A DNA stretch of 64,000 nucleotides from Zoroaster sp. YZ-2022 (lineage: Eukaryota > Echinodermata > Asteroidea > Forcipulatida > Zoroasteridae). A program made the position numbers and the translations under genes. Below the pieces are notes generated by a model. The model ran no database searches and was not told the origin of the DNA. It saw nothing but the letters and a program-made list of their open reading frames with translations. This document shows, piece by piece, positions 47,693 to 59,205 of the stretch (the stretch's first letter is position 1; every line of letters starts with the position of its first letter). The stretch spans positions 8,778,821-8,842,820 of the forward strand of contig CM055823.1 in NCBI GenBank assembly GCA_029582265.1, written 5' to 3'.

Positions 47693-48591
47693 ATCTGTGA
47701 TTTTATTGTTCTATGCTGTCAACAAGCTGTTGTCTGTGGAAACCAAAATATATGAATGCTTTGCATTTGCAATGATTTTTTAAAGAAATACTGATCCTCG
47801 AAATGGACACATTCCTTATAGAAGAAGCGAACGGAGACTACTTAACTTATTGGTGTTTGTTTCAACGGTAGTGGAAAATTATTGAAACATTAATATCATG
47901 GTTATGAAAAGAAATCTTTTATTTGACAAAATGTTAACAGCATTTTTACACATTTCAAAGTTTTAAAGTACTTTTTGCAAAAATTTTAACCACCTTTCAT
48001 TTTATTGGTCTTTCAAGAATATTGATTAAAAGTTTTGAGAGCTTCTCCAAATTAGGCCTATACCATTTTATTTTAAAAATGGAAAACAATATTTTTATTT
48101 TCAAGATTAAAAACAATTTTACAACCATCTGGAATAAGATGAAACATGATTCAACTGTTTTTCTTCTTGGGTACATTTTTTGTGCCCCCATCAACTTTAA
48201 CAGTTTGGGGGCGAGTCATTTATACAAACATCAATTTTTTGATGACCACAATTCTGTGCGTCTCAAAAAAACGGCACTCAAGACGTCCACGCATATGATC
48301 ATTCATGCTTTGAAATTTAGCATTTTACAAGAGAATCCTTTAATCATTGTTAATGAAACAAACTGAAACACCAAACTGCTAATTTCAGTTCCATTATGCA
48401 TTTCAATCTTAAAATGACAGTCAAGGAGAAAAAAAATAATAATAAAAAATCCAACCGGGCAACTCAACATTTTTTTTTTGGCCTTAAGTTATATAAGTAC
48501 CTTGTGCGTCATTTAGGATAAATTGAGGATATTTTTAAGTCAGATTAACAAGTGGCTGTAGCAAGGACCAGACTGGTCCTTGGTCTATGAT
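47693..48591. other. No recognised gene
   Basis: AT-rich. The ORFs at 47997-48194 and 48022-48366 overlap on opposite strands and lack support. A short perfect palindrome AAGGACCAGACTGGTCCTT lies at 48563. Confidence 0.45.
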
Positions 48592-48812
48592 TAAACCCAT
48601 TCACGGTAATATGCGCCATGTTTTTGACGGGGCAAAATTGTTTATTTCGAACACTCGTTGCCGTCTGCGACCCAGCGCTCGAACTTCACGTACATTCCAG
48701 ATGTGTGCGTGAAGTTCGAGCGCTGGGTCCGGTCGCAGACGGCAACGAATGTTCGAAATAAACAATTTTGCCCCGTCAAAAACATGGCGCATAAATACCG
48801 TGAACGGGTTTA
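48592..48812. mobile_element. Foldback MITE with about 100-bp arms
   Basis: Left arm (TAAACCCATTCACGGTAATA, GCGCCATGTTTTTGACGGGG, AACTTCACG) is complementary to the right arm with few mismatches and a loop of about 17 bases near 48700. Flanks are TTAA-like (GATTAA on the left, TTATTTAAA on the right), but a clear duplication cannot be set. The 63-codon minus ORF is an artefact. Confidence 0.9.
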
Positions 48813-49965
48813 TTTAAAACTTAACGTAAATTTATAAGAAGTAACGCGTTAACATTCGGTGTGTCGCTGCATTCTATACAACATGGAAATAATTACTTAA
48901 GAAAATGGTATTGCCCTTACCGACACTTGTGTGGAACCAAACCTCGACAAACGGGGAGAAATGTGCAAGTTTTCCTAACTCAGTATCGGCATAAACTTTC
49001 TATTGAACTTGACAATGATGAGAAATCACTAAAACAATAATGCAATCGAGTTACCCCCAATTGACACCCCCAAAACCAACATATGAGGGCGCTAGACCAG
49101 ACTTACGATGGGACAGCTCGCTACTAACCCCTCGAGCCCATCTCGAGTATAGTTGAGTTTAAAACATTGGATTAAAAAAATAACCATTTTGGTTTTTTTG
49201 TATGTTTGGAGAATATTTTGAATTTTTTTGAATATTTTGTGAAATTTAGAGAAAAATTAGGAGATATTTTGAAAACTTATCTACCGCCTCTCATAGCTCT
49301 GGACCTGAGGAATTGTTTGTGTGTTAAAGAATGAAACAGAAACTGCCTGCCTGTTATTGATCTTTTGAACTCAGAAGTAGTGAAGCTTTTTCCGTTGTAA
49401 TAATGAAATACCACATCTAATATAATAATGTTATCATCTTTCACACGTGTTTAAGTACAAGGAACAACAGCCGCTTCCGGATACCAGATCTGTTGAAAAC
49501 AGGTCATGTCTCGTGTAGGGAATATCCTTAGCAGTACATATGGCTTTCATGGCAGGCAACAGTGTGTATGTCAATATGTACAATTTTTGTGTACTTTGAT
49601 CTCCACAAAACCTAATTGCATTTGATTACCAAAAAACAAAACATCCCTTGAAATATTTCTGTCTGAGGTGCTGCTATGTAAGTACGAGCATTAATTTCCC
49701 AACTATAAAGGTCCAACTTGATCACTCATAACTCATGCATGAGACGAACGTTCCAGATCCACAATAGCATGAAAACGAAATGAATGGATTTTAGCCAATA
49801 TTTTCTTGTTAGCTCGTAACCGCTAAGTGTCCAAAAGCCTCTACAGTTATAGACTTCAATTGTCGTGAGTTCTCTTTGAACAATTTTCATTTGCTACTCT
49901 CAGTTTTAATTGTTATATTAGTGCTGGAATTTGTATTTATTTTATTTCTTAATATCCACGTATCC
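48813..49965. other. No recognised gene
   Basis: AT-rich non-coding sequence; nothing repeats or codes convincingly. Confidence 0.45.
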
Positions 49966-50212
49966 ACCAAACTGGTACGGTGCTCAAGATGCCTGCTCAT
50001 CAGGCGAGTATCACCAAACTGGTACGGTGCTCAAGATGCCTGCTCATCAGGCGAGTATCACCAAACTGGTACGGTGCTCAAGATGCCTGATCATCCGACA
50101 GGCGAGTATCTCCAAACTGGTACGGTGCTCAAGATGCCTGATGCTCATCAGGCGAGTATCACCAAACTGGTACGGTGCTCAAGATGCCTGCTCATCAGGC
50201 GAGTATCTCCAG
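49966..50212. repeat. 47-bp minisatellite, about five copies
   Basis: Unit ACCAAACTGGTACGGTGCTC then AAGATGCCTGCTCATCAGGC and GAGTATC. Two units have small insertions (50090 and 50140). It is followed directly by a remnant of the 46-bp array in inverse orientation. Confidence 0.95.
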
Positions 50213-50634
50213 TAGCACTCCCAGGGCCTGATAGGGTTAACTCAGCTTTGTTCATTGTATCGTTATTAAACGAGAAAATATAGTGTTACTGCATTAAGAC
50301 AGTTCGTATTCACTTCAATGTGAAATTTCTTTTTATGACAGAAATTAATTTGGGGAACTATTTCACTGATTGTATACAAACGATAACACGGCCTGATACA
50401 TTATTTCAATGGATGTGTGATATATACCATCGTCAACCAAGTATTTTTATGTAAAACTTTGATAATTTATGAGACTTGTTATGGGCTAGTGCATATGGCT
50501 TTTAAGGAGACTATATATTACATGACAATGGTATTAAACTTGTGAATATCGAATCCATTGACAAAGCGACACTTTGCAAGTGACACGACGTATAATTATT
50601 ATAATTTATATGATCACAGGAAAACATGTATAGC
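50213..50634. other. Spacer
   Basis: Contains the array remnant at 50219-50245; otherwise AT-rich with no feature. Confidence 0.4.
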
Positions 50635-50809
50635 CAAGGGCGCAACCACTGGGGGGTTCGGGGTCACGACCCCCCTACTTTTATGTGGACCTCCCCAACT
50701 TCTGGAACATTTTGGTATTTTATGTATACATGATCCTAGTAATGTCATTCATGACATTACAATGGCTGCTTGGGACCCCCCCAACTTTCAACACGTGGTT
50801 GCGTCCTTG
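50635..50809. mobile_element. hAT-type MITE (175 bp)
   Basis: Ends CAAGGGCGCAACCAC and GTGGTTGCGTCCTTG (one mismatch) are flanked by a perfect 8-bp duplication TGTATAGC at 50627-50634 and 50810-50817. No ORF of its own. Confidence 0.93.
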
Positions 50810-51506
50810 TGTATAGCAATTACTTCCTTAGAAATGAACAAGAGCTATGGAGCTGAGTTTATCGGTGACCAGCGGCGGCACCAGACCTGTTAAACTGTAG
50901 GGGGGGGGGAGGGGGCGGCAAGAGGGGGAAAGCTTAAATTTAAGGGGAAAACATTAATCTTTAATGTAATTTTGTACTGGTGAAAAAATTTGGGGCGGGG
51001 GAGGGGGAAAATTGGGGGGCAAAGCAGTGGCGTAGCTGGCTATGTTCGCCAGGGGGGGGGGGGAGGGGGCGAATCGGATCCCAGGGGGCCCACCAATCAA
51101 TGACACCGACTTTAGGTAATATCGAAGCATATCATATTCTTCAAAGTATCAACATAAATGTGAAGTGTATAGATCTGACAGTTACTCGGCAAACCCTACT
51201 GTTAGCAGGAGATACGATCGATAATCACGTATATTTTTAGAATGGGGCCCAGAGAACTATAGTCCCAGGGCTGATTTTAGGTATTACGGGGCCCACGGGC
51301 AAGGAAATAAATAGGGGCCATTTTCTTAATTGTTATCCGGAAAAAGTGTTAGTGCTGCTATATACCTTCTACGTGCATATTAAGCCATTGGATTTTGATT
51401 AATCGCGGGTTATAAAAAAATGACTGTACAGATTTGTAGGGCCCCCTCTTTACCTGGGGCCGTGGGCAACTACCCTTTTGCCCTGATGTAAAAGCGGCCC
51501 TGTATA

Positions 51507-52271
51507 CAGGGCCGGATTTATAAGGGGGCAAGGGCAGTGCCCAGGCCCCTGCCAGAGGGCCCCCAGACTAAGGACTTCCTTTATAAAAAAAATGTAATAA
51601 TTATAAAATTAGTTTTATATTTTTTTCGAAGAAATGCGGTTTATCATTCATTTTAGTTCATTTTGGAGTGTCGTGGCCGAGCGGTCTAGCGCACCGAACT
51701 CAAGTTCTGGTGTTGCCAGCAGCAGGGTGTGGGTTCGAGCCCCGGTCGTGACACTTGTGTCCTTGAGCAAGGTACTTAACCATAATTGCTTCGTCCTTCG
51801 GATGGGACGTAAAGCCGTAGGTCCCGTGTGTTGTATAATGCACGTAAAGTGAACTCAAGTTCTGGTGTTGCCAGCAGCAGAGTGTGGGTTCGAGCCCCGG
51901 CCGTGACACCTGTGTCCTTGAGCAAGACACTTAACCATAATTGCTTCTCTCCACCCAGGGGTTAAATGGGTACCTGTGAAGGCAGAGATGGTTTGCTCTA
52001 TATGCGCTAGAAATGGCAGCAATTGAGCTGTATACTCCCCAGGGAGCTGAGATGGTTTCAGGAATGATTTATGAGCCTTATGAGCCTTATGAGCAGGGAT
52101 AATAATATAATGCGCCTTGAGCGCCACTTAGTTGGTGGATACGTGCGCTATATAAATCTATACATTATTATTATTATTATTATTTTTTATTTGTCATGTA
52201 ATTTAATTTCTATGTCGAGGGGCCCCCGAACCTGAAGTGCCCTGGCCCCTCAAGGTCTAAATCCGGCCCTG
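51507..52271. mobile_element. hAT-type element nested inside the outer one
   Basis: Ends CAGGGCCGGATTTA and TAAATCCGGCCCTG are flanked by CCTGTATA/CCTGTACA, an 8-bp duplication with one change. It holds a SINE. The nesting order gives relative ages: outer hAT, then this one, then the SINE. Confidence 0.9.
51664..52190 (+). mobile_element. tRNA-Leu-derived SINE with duplicated head
   Basis: A box TGGCCGAGCGGTCTAG at 51674 and B box GGTTCGAGCCC at 51732. The anticodon-arm region ACTCAAGT would read CAA, so a tRNA-Leu origin is likely. A second partial head (GAACTCAAGTTCTGGTGTTG, B box again) begins at about 51851 and leads into the full body and a TTATTA tail. Same family as 12694 and 62270. 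Confidence 0.88.
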
Positions 52272-52415
52272 CCTGTACAGTCCTGCCTGCTGGTGGGCCC
52301 GTCAGTCAGTCCCATAAGCATGTGAAAAAAATTCGCATGTGTTAGAGGTGGCCCACTTATTCTGGAACTGGAGCCAGGGGGCGCTGCCCCTGCCCCCCCG
52401 CTAGCTACGCCACTG

Positions 52416-53317
52416 GGGCAAAGAAAGTACCCGGGGGGCATTTGCCTAAAATATTATGTGTTTTTATATCGGAAAAAGTACACGAACAAATATGTACATT
52501 TTCAGAAAGTTGACGTTGGCAACTTTTTGCTCCAAGTCTTTTCATAAAATATTGTGAATGTTTTTTCACACTTTTCTCATGACTTGAACTCCGTATTGAG
52601 CTGAAACTTTTACAGATTGGTTGTATGTTTCCCATGGAAGCATGCAGTTTTGCCAACATTACCTATAGTACCTTCCCTTTAAGTGAAATGAATGTCAAAA
52701 TATATTATGTGACTAACTAACAAGTATAGTCGTCGGCCCAGTTAATTACCCAATGTATCTCTAGCTGTAAAGAATTGCCTCCCGGCTCTCTCTTTCCCTT
52801 ACCGTAACCTCTACAACTTATCGCCTATAGACACCACTCGACGCCGACTCCCCAAGCACCACTGAGATAAGACGGACTTCCTTGTATGCTATTATTGAAA
52901 TAACGGCACTATGCTTCGGTCAGAATTGACTATCGGGGACTGTACAGGAACTGAAATATGTGTCTCGCCCACGTGTTCAAGTTTAAATAGTATACGCCAT
53001 ACAGTCTGCCTAGTATGCTGCGCTTCATGTGCTACATTGTTTTGTTTAAAAAAATGTTTTCCTTTTATTTGACAAAGTATGCGGCAGAAAAAAGTTTGCG
53101 ATAGCCCTTCGCTCGTCACTACCGATATCCAAAACGGCGCGGTCGAGTGGCTTGGGCCAGCCTACGGGGCCCGGAAGCTTAAGGGTTATAGACGCTCAGT
53201 GCAGTACATTTGGGGCAGACTTCAAACATGACATCATGACAATGAATCATCAATACAGCGTCTTGAAGAATTATGTAATAATAGGGGATGATTGTATTGG
53301 TTAACCCCAGCGGGGGT
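52416..53317. other. No recognised gene
   Basis: Non-coding; the ORFs at 52405-52659 and 52892-53119 overlap transposon edges or lack support. Confidence 0.4.
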
Positions 53318-53326
53318 GGGCATTGG

Positions 53327-53568
53327 CGGATCCAGGGGGGCTGTAGCCCCTAAAATCGTTTTAAAAATTAAAAAGGGAGAGAAAAAAGAGAGAGAGAGAT
53401 CAGAGAGGGGCCGGGGGAGGGGAGGGGAGAACGCACTCCCATTCCCTCACTGTGCTTTGTTTTTCTCTCCCTTTGATTATTTCATTGTAATTTTTGTAGT
53501 ACTGAAAAATAATTGTTTTTGATTCTCAGCTCCCCCCCTAAAAAAATGTTCTGGATCCGCCCATGGTG
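53327..53568. mobile_element. hAT-like MITE with GGCGGATCCAG ends
   Basis: CATTGGCGGATCCAGG on the left mirrors CTGGATCCGCCCATG on the right. The interior has GAGA-rich sequence. The 8-bp duplication is not clear (a GTGGG match only), so the limits are approximate. Confidence 0.7.
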
Positions 53569-53839
53569 GGGTCCGTTCACGCCACGACCACCCCAGCCTA
53601 GCTAGAGATCGTGAACTTTGGCCTAGAATAACAAGGTAGCTTTGAGATTTAAAGTTTTGACGATATCGATTGTATTTATGTCTCAAAAGGTCCACAAAAG
53701 TTTAGCTCGGAAGACCTAAAGATGTATCGCTCACGTTTTGATAAAATATTTCTCAGAATAATGAGTGCAAATGAGGTTTAGTTTATGTAAAACTTAGATT
53801 TGAAAAGTTTGTCATTCATAAATGTTTGGTTTCCATTCT

Positions 53840-54132
53840 ACAAAGGGATAATACCCTAACAATGCTATGATGTAACGTATAGGGAATCACGTGAGAAATA
53901 CTAACAAAAACACAGGGAGTACAATCTTTCGTCACGATCAGAGCAGACTTTCAACAGGGCATGGAATCGGTGGCCTTGTTTAAGATGAACACAGTGACTG
54001 AAAATTACTGGTTCATTTATGAAGCAGCAACGGTTATATGACCTTATGTGGGTATCTTTCAGTCACTGAGTTAATCTAATACTATCACTCCTATTCCATG
54101 CCCTGTTGATCATGACGGTATTGTCCCTTTAA
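53840..54132. mobile_element. Possible MITE with AAAGGGA(T/C)AATACC ends
   Basis: AAAGGGATAATACC near 53842 and GGTATTGTCCCTTT near 54118 are inverted. Inside, ACAGGGCATGGAAT (53955) and ATTCCATGCCCTGT (54092) are inverted too. Pairing between these blocks is patchy. Confidence 0.55.
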
Positions 54133-55649
54133 ACTATCTATATATAATATTAAGGACAGTACAACAGCCACACACACTAATGTTTCGTACAGTCTTTTAT
54201 TTCTTTATTCCAAACGAGGACTTATAAAAACTATGATTCCAGTCTTCACACGACACATACATAGAAAAGCAATAAATGTTATCAAGTAAAACTCAATATT
54301 TGATTAAGGCCAATAAGAATTTGTTTCAATCATTGCATGACGCAAAACACAAACTACTAAAAGTAAAAATTAAATAGTTTGTAGAACAATGTTTGGTCAC
54401 AGTCATTGGACCATTTAGACACATACATTATTTATAAATGAGCATGATGTAGGTCACGTTGTTTTAATTACATATTCATAATTCACTTTCTATCTTTAAC
54501 CACTTAACAAAATATACAGTTTAAAATGTCAATCAATGGACATTATTGGAGCTCTGAAATTTCCATCAACACAATAATGATATTGATATATCATGTATTG
54601 ATATAAGGCTGTACGAGAATGACATTTTATATCATGTATTAGTAAAACTAAAACACCATTATATCATGTAATTAGTATAAGGCTATACGAGAATAACATC
54701 AATATGAATATTCATGTTTAAAGTTAAAATCCTGGCATATCAGTGAAAATAAATGGTTTGCTTGACAATCTGACACCTATCAGAAATACAATAACATAAT
54801 GACATCAAATCACGTGTAAGGTTATGAAGTCATCAATAATATAAATCGTGGTTCTACAATTTCATAACAGTTAATAACAAATAATGAAATAATCATATTA
54901 TTGTGTAATATATTTACTCGAAGGTATAAACTGGTTGGGTGTAAATCCCAGGGGATGGGGTATAACAATATTTTGTTGGGGATGGTCCATAGGATCACCC
55001 TCACTAACCTTTTGGGTCAAGTAAAAAACAAATATTGGACAAACTCCTCGGGAAAATTTGGATTCTCTTATTTGAACATGATTTAGGACATCCATTATCA
55101 AATTATATATTCAACCTTTGAAATTCAAAAAGATTCAAATTCAAAAAAAAAAAAAAAACATTTTCGGGTATTGGGGATGGTTTAGCACTGGATCACGTTC
55201 GGGGGGGGGGGTCACATTGAAAATTGTTTTGCAACAATACTATTAAAAATATTTTTTTCATAATTTATAGATGATGCAACGGCAAGCAATTTCAACCTCC
55301 AGCAAACTGTAACTGCTAGCTGACATTACATCTCTAACCATGAGGAATTCTCAAGCAACAGCTAGGAGGCAGCTGACAGCCATCGTTAGTCCTCTAGGAG
55401 TTTAGTCTTGAAGAGTAAAACTGAGGATACTTGATGCAGTGTTTTGCCATGTAAGTGTAAATCAGCATTGTAGAATATTGGGCACAGGACAATAATGTTA
55501 TTGGATGGAGACTTCAATATTGAAAGATGTAGACTTAATCCCTTTTGAACAAGTTTTTCTGCAATTTTATTAATATAGAATATTTTGATATTTAAAAAAT
55601 GTAATTTTGTGTAAAGGTTACAAAAAACAACAAATATTCAACATACTCA
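54133..55649. other. No recognised gene; small local duplication
   Basis: AT-rich. ATATCATGTATT..ATATAAGGCTGTACGAGAATG near 54590-54625 is repeated at 54662-54695. A poly(A) and G-run patch lies at 55143-55210. No supported ORF. Confidence 0.45.
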
Positions 55650-56020
55650 TGACCCACTTTATTATTGTCCACCAATCTGGGTACCTTGTTACTGCATGGA
55701 TACTCTAGAAGTATCCTTACATTCTGTGAATCATGTAACTACTCCAAGTCCATCAAAACCCACCCGCTTGATTTTGGTGGATTCAGTTAGTGTACATGTA
55801 TAGCCCAGCGAATTATTAACATGATGCTGTGTGCACCAAATGCATCAAACTCCACCGGCTGTTTTTGTTGGATTCAGGATTGTGTATAGCCAAGCCTCAG
55901 ATGCTTTGCATTTGCTACTGTACCAATTCCATCAAAATCCAACAATTGGGGTACCTTTTTACTGCATGTTGATGAATTTTGGGACGGTTCCTAGCAAAAA
56001 TACCCAGGGGGTTAAACAAT
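55650..56020. repeat. Degenerate repeats of CATCAAAATCCACC type
   Basis: CCATCAAAACCCACC, GCATCAAACTCCACC and CCATCAAAATCCAAC recur about 100 bases apart, some followed by GTTGGATTCAGGATTGTG-like sequence. The end (GGTTCCTAGCAAAAATACCC) matches the 40-bp repeats at 63.0-63.1 kb. Confidence 0.55.
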
Positions 56021-57502
56021 AAACCTCTAAAAGTGTCGGCAAAATATTTAGAAGAAAATATAAATTTTCAATCTCACCTATTGTTATATATATTCCCATA
56101 TCCTTCGTAAAAAACCCCAGAGTTGGCATGGTCTTCCTTTGAGAGTCTTTACAGATTGGTTTCTGTGTAGATTCATTAATGAAGGCACATTGTATAACAT
56201 TTCATCCAGTGAAGTGACAAGTGCCAAATTATTTAACTTTAAATCTTCTTTGATGTTATAGATGATGGGGATTCCCGCTCCCCCACATTTTTAACATTTG
56301 TGGTTCTGATGGCGACGTCTGTGTGTGGAAAATATTATGTTGTGTATATTTACTTTTTTTCTTTTTTCTTATTTAATGTAGTGCGGATTTGCTATTGATC
56401 ATCAATCCTGCATTACAAGATAAGCGTGAGACGGATGATGTCCTACAACCTGGAGGAGACAAAACCATCTCTATTATTTGAATCTTAAGGAGAATATGTG
56501 TGAATGCAACAGACAAGACTTAAATCGATCTCATGTGCTTCTTCAGGAAATGCATACATGTAGCAAGTGTTGGCGTATGATGAAGTGCAGATCAACAGAG
56601 TTCCTGATCCCAAGATAATTTGGAGACGTATGGTGCCCTACAACAGACTAAACCTCCTCTTCTCTAGTCTTGAAAAATACAAGCATATTGCAGTCTTCTT
56701 GAAATTGTAAGGAGAATACAGCGTGTGAATGCAATGAACAATAGACTTGAACCCATCTCATGTGCATCTCAAGGAAATGCGAAAAGCAAGAGTTGGCGTG
56801 GTCTTCCTTTGAGAGTCTTTGATGCGGGTAAGTTTCTTAAATGATTCAATGAAAGATAGATTACATGTATGTAGATTGCAGTTTTTGTCATTGCATAATT
56901 TGAAGCACATTCAAATTATTGGAACTTTGTAATATTCCTTCAAATGCCCATGAGACTAGTGCAGTGAATCAAAAAAATTAGATTAACCTTACCAGGACGG
57001 TAGCAAAATTAAATAGGAAGTTTGCAATGGTGCAGTAATACTATAATTCATTTCCTTCAAATGGTGTGTAACTAAACAAAAAAATATGGTACATGGTAGT
57101 AGGATTTTTCTAGTTTTGGCATTTTGGTTGGTAAGCAACAAGTAGTTTTATATTGATTTCTGGTTTTGATTTGAAATGGTTGTATTCTCACATTTTGAAA
57201 AAACCCTAGTACAAAACTTCCTCATCTTACAGTAGTTTCTAAAAGTCAAATTCTAATGATGTGTTGTTGATACAAATCCTGCTTGTCTTGAAAATGCAAT
57301 AATTTAATTCATGTTCAAAACAAGGTATTTTAACTATTTGTGTACAGTGACAACCATTTTTATCTCTAATGTAGTTTAACTTTGTCTAAAATATTATGTT
57401 TGTAAATAATGTACTTTAACTAGTTGTATCTTTAATGTACAATGTTCTTTACTTATCTATTATATTAACTGTAATGTCCTTTTATATATGAGACAATACT
57501 TG
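56021..57502 (+). other. Possible 3' region of a plus-strand transcript; local duplications
   Basis: A T-rich tract ending TAATGTAG at about 56383 could be an acceptor. GAGTTGGCATGGTCTTCCTT and neighbouring sequence (about 56120-56160) recur near 56780-56820. The GGAGAATATGTGTGAATGCA block (about 56490) recurs near 56711. No ORF is convincing. A plus-strand AATAAA closes the stretch at 57503. Confidence 0.3.
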
Positions 57503-57508
57503 AATAAA
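57503..57508 (+). promoter_or_regulatory. Candidate plus-strand poly(A) signal
   Basis: AATAAA in TTGAATAAATAACAG. It lies about 45 bases from a minus-strand signal, which would make two convergent transcripts end here. No plus-strand gene is established. Confidence 0.3.
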
Positions 57509-57547
57509 TAACAGTAACAAAGCAACTTCTATTGTATAAAGAAATCT

Positions 57548-57553
57548 TTTATT
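57548..57553 (-). promoter_or_regulatory. Candidate poly(A) signal of the minus-strand gene
   Basis: TTTATT on the plus strand is AATAAA on the minus strand. It is the downstream candidate for the stop codon at 58530 and would give a 3' UTR of about 1 kb. Confidence 0.4.
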
Positions 57554-57699
57554 CTGTCTTGAAGACTAAGTACAGCAAATGAAAGCAGTGGGGATTTTGT
57601 ACACGTTTTGGAGAAACAGTACCAAAAAGGCAATGGGATTTTGTACAAACCAAGTAAATAATATTTAAAATAACAAATTGGCAAAAACAATTTTGTATA

Positions 57700-58200
57700 A
57701 CATTACCAGACACGTACCAATCATACTATAAGATAGCATTGGTAATATTTCAAGTCAAATAATTTGAATTTAGAAGAGATTTCTCTTAAATTTCACACAA
57801 AGCTGAAAATTTCACCAATAAATGTTTAAAATTGGAAACATCAATCATACTGTAAAATAAGATAGAGAAAGCATTGGTAATTCTCTATAATTAACATTAC
57901 TGACATTTTAATTGAAACAATTTTCTGTTTGAATTTAGGAGTGTTCTGTTTCTTAAATTTCACCAAGTAAATGTTTAAAATATACAAATTGGTACAACAT
58001 TCTCGGAAACACCAATCATACTGTAAAATAAGATAGAGAAAGCGTTGGTAATTCTCTATAATTAACATTTCCCAAGTCAAATAATTTGAATTTAGGAAAG
58101 AGTTCTCTTTCTTAAATTCCATACTGTAAAACATATACAATATTACAGAATTATTATATGAAAGATTACCAATTACAGTGTAAAAGAGTTATTTCTTAAA
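57700..58200. repeat. Tandem repeat of about 175 bp in the presumed 3' UTR
   Basis: ACTGTAAAATAAGATAGAGA followed by AAGC(A/G)TTGGTAATTCTCTATAA occurs at 57850 and 58020, with a diverged form at 57730. AATTTGAATTTAGGAA-GAG blocks sit between. The minus ORF 57841-58140 reflects this repeat. Confidence 0.75.
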
Positions 58201-58529
58201 TTCATGCAGGGTGACCAGCCGCTTTGAATTAACACAAACTATAAGACACTCAGTTTTAAAAATCTGAACCTTTCACATTCAGCAACAAATATAAGAGTAA
58301 CATACATTTACATTGTATAGCACTGGTTACTTTTTATGTTCAGAAAACACGAGAAAGGCATAGCATTGGTAATTCTACATTACTGATTTTTTTAAGTTAA
58401 TTAATTTTCTGTTTGAAAAACACATTAGAATGAGTCTAGGTTATTCAGGCAGTTCGAGGATCCTTCATCGCTGCTTGTTGGTCATATGTGTTGTTAAGCA
58501 GTAGGTATCCCAAGATGAAGCGAACATAT

Positions 58530-58570
58530 TTAAGACTGGGCACCACTCTTCTGGAAGGTGCCAATACCCC
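58530..58570 (-). CDS. Tail exon B4, terminal coding exon
   Basis: Acceptor TTCTTTCCTGTAG| before 58570. Entered in phase 1, as the previous exon (59131-59205) requires, it encodes GGIGTFQKSGAQS and stops at TAA. In another frame the exon stays open to about 58455, ending KDPRTA, but that frame does not fit the upstream phase. The short Gly/Ser C-terminus suits a flexible tail. Assignment rests on splice signals and phase only. Confidence 0.5.
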
Positions 58571-59130
58571 CTACAGGAAAGAAACAAAATGAAAACTCAT
58601 TTAAAAAGATAATTCTTGATACCGTCATTTTTACATCGAGTATAAATAATGGGAAACGGATTGCTTTTTGAGAAAACCATTCTCAATGGTTTCACTGATT
58701 TTTAAAATAGTTTACATGTACATTGAGATTTGGGAAACAGTGTATTTCATTTTTACACCAATTAAATGAACAGGGTTCATATATGGAATGGAACACAAAG
58801 AGATTGTACACCATTGGTAAAATGACTGTAAATGCATCATATAGTTTCAACACATTTCATTAAGTCATGAACGAGAAAATAGTGCAAATGCATTTGGATT
58901 TCTCTGCATTCATTCTAATGTGGAAAAAGTATCACAGCCATGATCACTTTCAAATTTTGTAACACATTTCAATTTATTTTTTAAACATTAAAGCATGTCA
59001 GATGGAAACATTTCTCATGGTGTTTGGTACCATCGCCAAGTTCACATCAAGTAAGATTTTGGTTTTAATTCAGTAATATTTTACCAATGGTGTAAACTCC
59101 CTTTATTGAACAAATTGTCATTGCCATTAC
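58571..59130. other. Intron
   Basis: Between exons B4 and B3 of the minus-strand gene; AT-rich, no repeat recognised. Confidence 0.45.
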
Positions 59131-59205
59131 CTGTCCATGTTTGTGACTGACTATTGCCACTATTGTCACCAAAATTTACTGCACCACCACCAGTATTGAT
59201 ATTAC
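59131..59205 (-). CDS. Tail exon B3, Gly/Asn-rich
   Basis: Acceptor CTTTTAAG| before 59205 and donor ACAG|GTAATG at 59131/59130. The 75-nt exon has phase 1-1 and encodes NINTGGGAVNFGDNSG followed by NSQSQTWT. The AVNFGDN block loosely resembles the core of RHIM-type amyloid motifs (small hydrophobic, polar, hydrophobic, Gly), but one short match is weak evidence. Low-complexity Gly/Asn/Ser composition suggests a disordered segment. Confidence 0.55.

Larger units (their letters stand above)
51025..52415. mobile_element. hAT-type element carrying nested insertions (outer)
   Basis: Ends CAGTGGCGTAGCTGGC and GCTAGCTACGCCACTG are flanked by the perfect 8-bp duplication GGGCAAAG (51017-51024 and 52416-52423). 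It has no transposase. Its length comes from the second hAT element inside it. Confidence 0.92.

Noticed and set aside
48601..48792. 63-codon minus ORF
   Set aside because: It lies wholly within a foldback element.
34729..50212. CRISPR-like look of regularly spaced repeats
   Set aside because: The arrays are head-to-tail repeats without unique spacers, in a eukaryotic genome with introns and SINEs.
58455..58570. Longer reading of the terminal exon ending KDPRTA
   Set aside because: This frame needs phase 0 entry, while all upstream tail exons end in phase 1.
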